The notes beneath the pieces were generated by a model. That model was not told the DNA's origin. It worked only from the letters and a program-made list of their open reading frames with translations, and made no database searches. A stretch of 5,298 nucleotides of DNA, taken from an uncultured Collinsella sp. (GTDB taxonomy: Bacteria > Actinomycetota > Coriobacteriia > Coriobacteriales > Coriobacteriaceae). Below, piece by piece: positions 1-4,879 of this stretch. The number at the start of each line of letters is the position of its first letter. Position 1 is the stretch's first letter. Made by a program: the position numbers and the translations under genes. The stretch covers positions 1 through 5,298 of the forward strand of contig UQVT01000132.1 of assembly GCA_900544465.1 (NCBI GenBank), in the 5' to 3' direction.

Positions 1-29
1 GCATGGCCACCGGACCCATCGAAACACAT
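1..29 (-). CDS. Possible 5' end of a gene running off the left edge
   Basis: An ATG at 29 on the minus strand is preceded by AAGGA with 9 bases between, and reads MCFDGSGGH before the window ends. A second ATG at 19, in another frame, reads MGPVAM and has GGAG 10 bases upstream. Either could begin the next gene downstream of the DUF2752 gene. At most nine codons are visible, so no family can be assigned and the correct start cannot be decided. It is called only because a ribosome-binding-like sequence sits at good spacing just after a hairpin. It may not be a gene. Confidence 0.25.
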
Positions 30-188
30 CTCCACCGTTCCTTCAACTGGGAAAATGCCGCCCCCGGGGCCCGCGAGGGGCCTCGGGGGCGTTCGGGTAG
101 CTGCGGGAACGTCCTATCCGCTCAATGTGTTCGGCTGAGATCGGAAATCAACCCTTATGTGTCGACCGCTTTTTTAGCGCGTCCTCCG
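30..188 (-). other. Intergenic leader after the DUF2752 gene
   Basis: This is 159 bases between the DUF2752 stop and the first possible downstream start codon. No reading frame with coding character was found, and no convincing -35/-10 pair. It holds a run of six A on the minus strand at 171-176, just after the DUF2752 stop, and the GC-rich stem-loop annotated at 59-91. I compared it by eye with the T-box and SAM riboswitch consensus elements and saw no match. Confidence 0.5.
59..91 (-). terminator. GC-rich stem-loop, probable intrinsic terminator or attenuator
   Basis: A 14-bp stem (59-72 with 78-91, one G-U pair) closes a 5-base loop. On the minus strand the stem is followed after three bases by TTTT, so it fits an intrinsic terminator in that direction. 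On the plus strand no U-run follows. It lies about 98 bases after the DUF2752 stop and 30 bases before the possible next start at 29. It may therefore end the zinc-ribbon/DUF2752 transcript or act as a leader attenuator for the next gene. The U-run is short and offset, which lowers confidence. Confidence 0.5.
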
Positions 189-686
189 TCACGACAGGTA
201 AGAGCGGAGGATGGTGAGCCAGCGTGGGGTTTCGAGGTGGATGATATCGGTGGGAACACCGGCGGGAGCGTGACCACCAAAGAGCAGGCCCGCGTCTGCC
301 GGGTTGATAAGGCGCACGATCCATACGGCAACGACCAGCACGCACAGAACAACAACCGCAATGTCGATGCCGCGCTTTAGCTTGCTCGACGTCACCTCCT
401 CGCGCACGAACGCGAGCACAAACGCAATCGGCACCACCCAAAACAGCGGATGGTAGGCAAAGGCCGCCGCAAAATCGAGGCGCAGTGCTGCCAGCCAGGC
501 CCTCGTCATGCCACATCCCGGACAGGGAATGCCCGTCATCAGGCGAAACACGCAGCCGATATCGAGCAGGTAGAGTGCGAACCAGGCGACAAAGAGCACA
601 CCGATGCAAGAAAGGGCGCGGCGAATGAGTTCCGCCGCGCCCTTATGTCCCTGGGAGCTGTTCACGCCGCTCTTATCGTTAGGCAC
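189..686 (-). CDS. DUF2752 family membrane protein
   Basis: This is a small membrane protein of unknown function, 165 aa from the GTG at 686. The DUF2752 signature GIPCPGCGMTRAW lies at residues 52-64, with C55 and C58 forming a CxxC that could bind metal or be redox active (inference). Hydrophobic segments lie at about 28-48, 74-96 and 108-126, so three membrane passes are likely, with the motif after the first. The GTG at 686 overlaps the TAA of the upstream DUF4234 gene by eight bases, which suggests translational coupling, although no clear Shine-Dalgarno sequence precedes it. Alternatives are ATG 725 (178 aa, deeper overlap) and GTG 599 (136 aa), which would put the start after the hairpin at 612-644. 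The first 28 residues are hydrophilic and may not all be real. The family assignment is firm; the start is not. Confidence 0.85.
   Translation of the reverse strand: MPNDKSGVNSSQGHKGAAELIRRALSCIGVLFVAWFALYLLDIGCVFRLMTGIPCPGCGMTRAWLAALRLDFAAAFAYHPLFWVVPIAFVLAFVREEVTSSKLKRGIDIAVVVLCVLVVAVWIVRLINPADAGLLFGGHAPAGVPTDIIHLETPRWLTILRSYLS
612..644 (-). other. Perfect 12-bp stem-loop at the DUF4234/DUF2752 junction
   Basis: AAGGGCGCGGCG and its exact complement flank a 9-base loop (stem 612-623 with 633-644). On the minus strand TTTCTT overlaps and follows the stem, resembling a weak intrinsic terminator 34 bases after the DUF4234 stop. With the GTG 686 start, the element lies inside the DUF2752 gene and encodes about residues 15-25 (KGAAELIRRAL). 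It could reduce read-through into the second gene, or it could mean that the true start lies downstream at 599. Confidence 0.45.
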
Positions 687-1356
687 GAGCGCCAAGACGG
701 ACGTTGTAAGCCGTTGCCATGGCATTGGTATTCTTGATGATGATGTTCATGGCAAAGATGGGGCCAAGGCCGCACAGCAGCGCGCCGACGATCTGCCACA
801 TAAGAACGGTGGTACCGTTCTCCTGGAACATCAGGCCATAGCGAGGAGCATTAGCCTGCAGACGGTTACCGATCTTGTAGTACCAGTAGAGTGCGTAGAA
901 GCCGCAGGTCACGAACGACAGCAGGATAAATGCTGCCAGACCCGGCGTGTAATCGCCGTCGTCCTGGCACATGACATTGATGTCGCGGGCGAGGCAATAG
1001 AGGAAGTAATATGGATAGATGCCGCAGGTCACGATGGAAAGCAGGAGCCAGCCGATCACGCCACGGTCGGTTTTAATCGGAGTATAGCCCATCGGGGCAG
1101 GTGCAGGCTGCTGAGCATACTGCTGCTGACCGGTGTACTGCTGCTGCCCGGCGTACTGCTGCTGAGGCTGAGGCTGAACTGCCTGAACCGGAGTGGGCTG
1201 AATCTGCGTGGGCTGCGGAGCAGGCTGGGGCTGAGGTGCAGGCTGCGGCGCGGGCTGCGGAGCAGGAGCAGCGGAAGCGGCACCGACGGCAGAACCGCAG
1301 ACAGGGCAGAATTTGGCATCATCCGAAATGGGAGAACCACAAGTGGGACAGAACAT
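679..1356 (-). CDS. Zinc-ribbon DUF4234 membrane protein
   Basis: This is a membrane protein of unknown function, 225 aa. An N-terminal zinc ribbon is formed by C3, C6, C17 and C20 (CxxC-x10-CxxC). Residues 23-95 are a disordered linker rich in Pro, Gln and Ala, including three QQQY units at 65-80. The C-terminal membrane part (98-208) matches DUF4234, with R98-G99 leading into a hydrophobic helix. The signature LLSIVTCGIY (105-114) recurs as LLSFVTCGFY (145-154), and a further hydrophobic helix lies at about 185-208. The ATG at 1356 has AAGGAG six bases upstream. The next gene, DUF2752, overlaps its stop. The ribbon is nearly the same as that of the DUF4013 protein upstream, so the two may share a partner or regulator; this is inference. 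Confidence 0.88.
   Translation of the reverse strand: MFCPTCGSPISDDAKFCPVCGSAVGAASAAPAPQPAPQPAPQPQPAPQPTQIQPTPVQAVQPQPQQQYAGQQQYTGQQQYAQQPAPAPMGYTPIKTDRGVIGWLLLSIVTCGIYPYYFLYCLARDINVMCQDDGDYTPGLAAFILLSFVTCGFYALYWYYKIGNRLQANAPRYGLMFQENGTTVLMWQIVGALLCGLGPIFAMNIIIKNTNAMATAYNVRLGARA
1120..1164 (-). repeat. 18-bp tandem repeat in the zinc-ribbon linker
   Basis: Two full 18-base units (1120-1137 and 1138-1155, two mismatches) and a half unit encode the repeated QQQY-x-G hexapeptide in the linker of the DUF4234 protein. The CTG/CAG core makes copy-number change by slippage plausible. Every change of one unit would stay in frame. Confidence 0.8.
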
Positions 1357-1508
1357 AAGCCTCTCCTTTTCCTAAGGCGTTGCACGCCTTCAAACCTTAC
1401 ACGTCTATGTTCTCAACAATAGCCGCGACGTTGTTGCGCAACATTGGCCAATTTCCGAGAAATTTTACTGCAACCGTTTTCCCAGGCATTTTCTTGCTTT
1501 CGCAGTAG
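1357..1508 (-). promoter_or_regulatory. Upstream region of the DUF4234-DUF2752 genes
   Basis: This is the gap between the terminator of the DUF4013 gene and the DUF4234 start. Because a strong terminator stands upstream, a promoter for the two-gene unit is expected here. A -10-like TAAAAT lies at 1462-1467 (minus strand) but without a recognisable -35 at 16-18 bases. Two adjacent perfect palindromes, TGTTGCGCAACA (1432-1443) and ATTGGCCAAT (1443-1452), could be an operator. A 7-bp stem with a 3-base loop lies at 1374-1390, 17 bases before the start codon, and may influence translation. The promoter itself is not convincingly located. Confidence 0.4.
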
Positions 1509-1512
1509 AAAA

Positions 1513-1544
1513 AGGCGCCCCGGGCTCAGTTGCCCAGGGCGCCT
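1513..1544 (-). terminator. Intrinsic terminator of the DUF4013 gene
   Basis: A 13-bp stem (1513-1525 with 1532-1544, one G-U pair) with a 6-base loop begins seven bases after the stop codon at 1552. On the minus strand it runs straight into TTTTTCT. This is a classic strong intrinsic terminator and separates the DUF4013 transcript from the DUF4234-DUF2752 pair. Confidence 0.92.
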
Positions 1545-1551
1545 CGACCGA

Positions 1552-2928
1552 CTATTCGGTTTGATTGTTTTCGGCAGCAGGATTATCGCCCGGCTCATCC
1601 GCCGGCGTGGCAAGGGCATCCCAATCGGGCTCCGCAGGCGTCGCCTCGGGCGCCGGTGCAGGTGCAGGCGCCGGGGCAGGTGCTGGCGCGGGCGCGGGTG
1701 CCGGGGCAGGGGCAGGCGCAGGTGCCGGGGCAGGGGCAGGCGCAGGGGCAGGGGCAGCACCAGTGGCGACCGTGGGATTGAATCCCGCAGGAGCAGGCTT
1801 CTTCTCACCCGGAAGCACAAACGTCAGGACGTCGTCGGTATCCTCGTCGGACCACTCGCTGGCATGGCGTGCCGCCCAATAGCCAACGGCGCGATACTTG
1901 AGCATCTTGCCAAACACAGTCAGGAACACCGTGACAAAGGCAATGATCATCAAGAACAGGATGAGCGTAATGCCGCCGCCCTCGATGATTGCCTCAAGAC
2001 CCGTGGGGCGATAGTAATAGCTATACATACCAAACGTAGCAATGGCGCCGAAGATGGCGGTGAAGATCCACGTGATGATGTGCGACACGATGCCCGTCAA
2101 AAACTCGGGGAGAATCGATGCGCAGAACAACTTGCCCAGGTTGGCCTTATAGGACTTCCAGACCTTCTCGAGCGAAAACGCGCTTTCCACGCGCCCCGCG
2201 ACGGCAAAGTGCATCACGGCGGCATCACCAAACATCTTAAAGAAGATGCCCAGTACCACCGACACGATCATGGCAAAGACGAGCAGGCCCATCGAGCCGA
2301 AGAGTGCGGCCTCGAGACCGCTCGAACCGGAGTAATAGTACGAGCCGACGGCACCGATCACGACGCTCTCGATAGCCGAGAACACCACGCCAATCACCGG
2401 AATAATGGCCACGAACTCGAGCACACCGGTAATGACAGACGAGAAAATGCCCAATCCAAACGAGGTCGAGCGCAGCAGCGGACGCTCCATGCCGTTATCA
2501 TCCTTGAGCGACAGGTCACGACCCCACTCGATGGCAAAGCCCGCGCCGCACACGCTTGCCACGTACGCGAGCAAAAAGCCAATGGCCGCTGCGATACCGC
2601 CGATAACGGGGATAAACAGCACCAGCACCGAGACAACACAGATCAGCGCCGGCAAAAAGGCGATTTGGCATACGCGAACCAAGGCGCCGGGAACCTTAAG
2701 CATGTCGTTGAAAGCCTGAGCCATACAACCCTTGGGCGCGTTCATAGCCGGCTGGGGCGCAACGAACGGCTGCGGCTGCGGCTGCGGCTGGGCAAACGGC
2801 TGACCCTGCGGCTGAGGTTGAGCTTGCGGAGCGGGACCGGCGGCCTTAACCTCGGTATTAGGGGCACCGCACACGCCGCAGAACTTGTCGTTATCGCCCA
2901 TGGGGGCGCCACACTGCGAACAGAACAT
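1552..2928 (-). CDS. Zinc-ribbon polytopic membrane protein, DUF4013-like
   Basis: This is a membrane protein of unknown function, 458 aa. C3, C6, C17 and C20 form an N-terminal zinc ribbon almost identical to that of the DUF4234 protein. A Pro/Gln linker follows at 30-65. Hydrophobic segments at about 89-110, 110-133, 157-198, 208-230, 268-300 and 316-340 make a polytopic core. It resembles DUF4013, notably the cytoplasmic-looking GRVESAFSLEKVWKSY (245-260) before a hydrophobic stretch. The tail carries (Ala-Pro)18 at 392-427 and ends in 31 mostly acidic residues. The frame stays open to an ATG at 3021. I chose the ATG at 2928 because the ribbon begins there, as in its neighbour, and GAAGGG lies nine bases upstream. 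The ribbon and membrane nature are sure; the DUF4013 label is by eye. Confidence 0.82.
   Translation of the reverse strand: MFCSQCGAPMGDNDKFCGVCGAPNTEVKAAGPAPQAQPQPQGQPFAQPQPQPQPFVAPQPAMNAPKGCMAQAFNDMLKVPGALVRVCQIAFLPALICVVSVLVLFIPVIGGIAAAIGFLLAYVASVCGAGFAIEWGRDLSLKDDNGMERPLLRSTSFGLGIFSSVITGVLEFVAIIPVIGVVFSAIESVVIGAVGSYYYSGSSGLEAALFGSMGLLVFAMIVSVVLGIFFKMFGDAAVMHFAVAGRVESAFSLEKVWKSYKANLGKLFCASILPEFLTGIVSHIITWIFTAIFGAIATFGMYSYYYRPTGLEAIIEGGGITLILFLMIIAFVTVFLTVFGKMLKYRAVGYWAARHASEWSDEDTDDVLTFVLPGEKKPAPAGFNPTVATGAAPAPAPAPAPAPAPAPAPAPAPAPAPAPAPAPAPAPEATPAEPDWDALATPADEPGDNPAAENNQTE
1648..1755 (-). repeat. (Ala-Pro)18 coding repeat with a 24-bp tandem duplication
   Basis: Eighteen consecutive Ala-Pro codon pairs occupy this stretch near the 3' end of the DUF4013 gene. 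Within it, 1697-1720 and 1721-1744 are identical 24-base copies, a sign of recent duplication or slippage. Alternating Ala-Pro forms a stiff, extended spacer in other proteins such as TonB-like linkers (established knowledge). Here it would hold the acidic C-terminal 31 residues away from the membrane core (inference). Confidence 0.95.
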
Positions 2929-3077
2929 CGAAATCATCCCTTCGTATCTAGAGCGAATCACCTGGATCGCAAACGATGTCTTTGGCATCATTATCGCCCA
3001 ATGTGGGGACAAATACCGCAAGATGACCGATTTGCAACGTAGCCGGTTTATTCAATGATTCGAAGGGTACGACCGGG
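2929..3077 (-). other. Intergenic region between the YitT and DUF4013 genes
   Basis: This 149-base gap holds the ribosome-binding sequence GAAGGG (2938-2943) for the DUF4013 gene. A GATAAT that could serve as a -10 has no -35 at the usual distance. No U-tailed hairpin follows the YitT stop; only an 8-bp bulged stem beginning at the stop codon is visible. Read-through from the YitT gene is therefore possible. The in-frame extension 2929-3021 looks non-coding. Confidence 0.5.
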
Positions 3078-4100
3078 CTAGTTCGTGCCGCGGAAGCCCT
3101 TGCCGACGATTTCGGAGCTATCGACGATGGTGATGAAGGCGCCAGGGTCAATCTCGCGGGCATAGCGGCGCAGTTGCACTGCCTCGCGACGGCTCAGCAC
3201 GCTCATGATCACCGTGACGCACTTGCCCGAGAAAGCGCCGTAGCCACGGCTGATCGTTGCCGTGCGGTTGAGATGCTTGACGATAAACTCCTCGACCTTA
3301 AGGGGCTCGGAGCAAATGATCGTGCAGACCTTACGCAGGTGAATGCTCTCGATAGCCTTGTCGACCACAAGCGTCTTGGCAAACAGGCCGAGCACGCAGT
3401 ACAGACCGACGCGCGGGCCATACAGGAAAGCCGCGATGGTCACGATGCCGATATCGACCAGCAACAGGGCACGGCCGATCTCGAGCGTCGTGCGGCGTTT
3501 GAGAATCATGGCAAGGATGTCGGTGCCGCCCGTCGAGGCGCCAATGTCAAAGACAATGGCACTGCCCAGCGCCGGCAAGATGACGGCAAAACACAGGTCG
3601 AGCCACATATCGCCCGTCATCGAAACATCCGACGGAATGAAGAGCTCAAACAGCGAGACGTAGGCCGAAAGCGCAAACGAGGCAAAGACGCTCCAAAGGA
3701 TTGCCTTGCGCTCCAAAAAGATAAAACCCAGGATGACCAGGACCGCGTTGATAATCCACATAAAGACGCCGACGGGCAGAGTCGGGAACAGCGTGGAAAG
3801 AATGACCGACACGCCCGAGGTGCCGCCGAAGGCAAAGTGATTGGGGGTTTTAAAGGCCACGATGGCAAAGGCCGTGAGGACCAGGCCCAGATTGAGCTCG
3901 GCAAAAAAGCGCGGAAAGCCTGGTTCCTGGCTGCGCTTGCGGCCGGCGCGCTCGCCACGTTCGATATCCTCGCGACCGACAACGCGCTCCATCGGCACCA
4001 CCGGAGGACGATGCATCTCCTCGGCGGCACGCGACGCCGCCTCTGCCGCAGCGGCTTCAATCGCCCATGCCTTGCTTTCGGTCTCGTGTTCGTCGGCCAT
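3078..4100 (-). CDS. YitT family membrane protein (YitT membrane core plus DUF2179)
   Basis: This 340-aa protein is an integral membrane protein of the YitT family; its substrate or role is not established. The membrane core spans about residues 68-245 with five or six hydrophobic segments. It contains the family motifs FGGTSGVSVIL (91-101) and GASTGGTDILAMIL (187-200). A C-terminal soluble DUF2179 domain (about 255-338) shows the typical GAFSGK (288-293) and ITIVDSSEIVGKGF (323-336). The first 65 residues are an extra hydrophilic region: an Ala/Glu-rich stretch, then an Arg/Glu-rich one; typical members (about 280-290 aa) lack it. The ATG at 4100 has AAGGG eight bases upstream. It appears to be transcribed alone or with the DUF4013 gene, with a candidate promoter at 4144-4171. 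Confidence 0.93.
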   Translation of the reverse strand: MADEHETESKAWAIEAAAAEAASRAAEEMHRPPVVPMERVVGREDIERGERAGRKRSQEPGFPRFFAELNLGLVLTAFAIVAFKTPNHFAFGGTSGVSVILSTLFPTLPVGVFMWIINAVLVILGFIFLERKAILWSVFASFALSAYVSLFELFIPSDVSMTGDMWLDLCFAVILPALGSAIVFDIGASTGGTDILAMILKRRTTLEIGRALLLVDIGIVTIAAFLYGPRVGLYCVLGLFAKTLVVDKAIESIHLRKVCTIICSEPLKVEEFIVKHLNRTATISRGYGAFSGKCVTVIMSVLSRREAVQLRRYAREIDPGAFITIVDSSEIVGKGFRGTN

Positions 4101-4143
4101 TACGGCAACCCTTCGTTAACAATTTGGAAACAATGCGCCCATT

Positions 4144-4171
4144 AGGGTAACGCGGAACGCGAAGATTGCAA
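4144..4171 (-). promoter_or_regulatory. Candidate promoter of the YitT gene
   Basis: On the minus strand TTGCAA (4166-4171) and TACCCT (4144-4149) are separated by 16 bases. They match the vegetative -35 at four of six positions and the TANNNT form of the -10. Transcription would begin near 4137, giving a leader of about 36 bases before the ATG at 4100. It lies downstream of the Gls24 terminator, where a promoter is expected. The match is weak and unproven. Confidence 0.35.
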
Positions 4172-4215
4172 CCCTTAGTTAGACGAGCGGTATGCCTGCA
4201 TCGGGGGCATATAGA

Positions 4216-4255
4216 AAACGGTCGACCGCACTTTTGCTTGCGCGGTCGACCGTTT
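4216..4255 (-). terminator. Intrinsic terminator of the Gls24 operon
   Basis: A perfect 14-bp stem, AAACGGTCGACCGC and its complement (4216-4229 with 4242-4255), encloses a 12-base loop. On the minus strand the stem is followed by a T-rich tract (TTTTCTAT, overlapping the stem end). It starts 52 bases after the stop codon of the Gls24 gene. On the plus strand only a poor U-run follows. Confidence 0.9.
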
Positions 4256-4307
4256 AGCGTTTTCGCAGGTAAAACCCATCGAAACAAACCTGTCCCTATT
4301 TGGTAGG
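4256..4307 (-). other. 3' untranslated region of the Gls24 gene
   Basis: These 52 bases lie between the Gls24 stop and its terminator. They contain ACCCATCGAAACA (4274-4286, plus strand), which recurs exactly at 14-26 near the left edge. No gene or promoter was found here. Confidence 0.4.
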
Positions 4308-4835
4308 TTACTCGTGCTGGCTGGTGCGGTGCTCGTACTCCTCGGGGGTGATGACATCCTCGATGCGCAGGTTGACGCCTGCCACCTCAAGGCCGGTCAT
4401 CGCGGCCAGACGCTCGGTGACGCGCGCCTTAACGTCGTCAAAGATCGCAGGCGCATAGGCGCCGTACTCGATGATGACCGAGATGTTGACGACCACGCGG
4501 TTGTCATCGGTGACCTCAACCGTCACGCCCTTGGTCAGGTTCTCGGCACCAAACTGCTCCTGCACAAAGTGCATGAGGTTACCCTTCATGCCCAGGACGT
4601 GCGGAACCTCGCGGGTGGCCATGGCAACGATCTTCTCGATCACGCCGTTGGAATAGGTCAGCGAGTCCTCGGACTCGTCCGTTTCCTCGTCGTCCATCTC
4701 CTCGTTGTCCTCGTCCGCATCGGACTCGGCCTCGACGAGCGCCTCGTCCTCGAGCGTCACGTCCCCGGCATCGGCGACGGCCTCATTCGCCTCGAGCTCG
4801 GTATCGGCCACATCGACCTTCGTGTTAAAAGCCAT
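4308..4835 (-). CDS. Asp23/Gls24 family envelope stress response protein
   Basis: This 175-aa protein belongs to the Asp23/Gls24 (DUF322) family, which in Staphylococcus aureus sits at the membrane through AmaP and is linked to cell-envelope homeostasis. The family domain spans about residues 60-165: SNGVIEKIVAMATREVPHV (62-80), VTVEVTDDNRVVVNISVIIEYG (104-125) and a final helix-strand unit ending LRIEDV (156-161). The first 58 residues are extra. Residues 11-57 hold 25 Asp or Glu and no basic residue, so this tail is probably disordered and strongly negative. The start ATG has AAGGAGG four bases upstream, a very strong site. It follows the DUF2273 gene by 44 bases and ends in a clear terminator. 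The operon order supports a membrane-anchored stress complex. Confidence 0.95.
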   Translation of the reverse strand: MAFNTKVDVADTELEANEAVADAGDVTLEDEALVEAESDADEDNEEMDDEETDESEDSLTYSNGVIEKIVAMATREVPHVLGMKGNLMHFVQEQFGAENLTKGVTVEVTDDNRVVVNISVIIEYGAYAPAIFDDVKARVTERLAAMTGLEVAGVNLRIEDVITPEEYEHRTSQHE

Positions 4836-4879
4836 GGTTCCTCCTTATGCCTGCCGCGGATGCGACAGTCGAATACGTA

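Noticed and set aside
158..180. Resemblance of the sequence after the DUF2752 stop to one arm of the Gls24 terminator
   Set aside because: Both contain GCGGTCGAC on the minus strand next to a CGCTAAA, but no second arm is found near 160, so no stem forms and there is no sign of a working or decayed terminator.
3..380. Plus-strand frame of 125 codons at the left edge
   Set aside because: It runs through the GC-rich hairpin and into the complement of the DUF2752 gene, has no good ribosome-binding site visible and no domain.
604..1422. Plus-strand frame of 272 codons over the DUF4234 gene
   Set aside because: It crosses the terminus of one gene and the zinc-ribbon coding part of another, and its Leu/Arg-rich repeats are the antisense of the Pro/Gln linker.
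1648..1755. CRISPR-like or non-coding tandem array
   Set aside because: The repeat is in frame, encodes pure Ala-Pro, lacks spacers, and lies within a confident gene.
1565..1882. Plus-strand frame with a long Gly-Ala repeat
   Set aside because: It is only the complement of the (Ala-Pro)18 coding repeat.
2929..3021. Longer N-terminus of the DUF4013 protein from the ATG at 3021
   Set aside because: The added 31 residues look like translated leader, the ribbon in the neighbouring protein starts at its first Met, and GAAGGG is well placed for 2928.
1444..3042. Long plus-strand reading frame of 532 codons opposite the DUF4013 gene
   Set aside because: It is antisense to a protein with clear zinc-ribbon and membrane features, and its product is a low-quality Arg/His-rich string. 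GC-rich codon use on the minus strand keeps this frame open.
3174..4145. Plus-strand reading frame of 323 codons opposite the YitT gene
   Set aside because: Its product is rich in Asp, Lys, His and Arg with no domain, and it lies over a recognisable YitT protein. It is a shadow frame.
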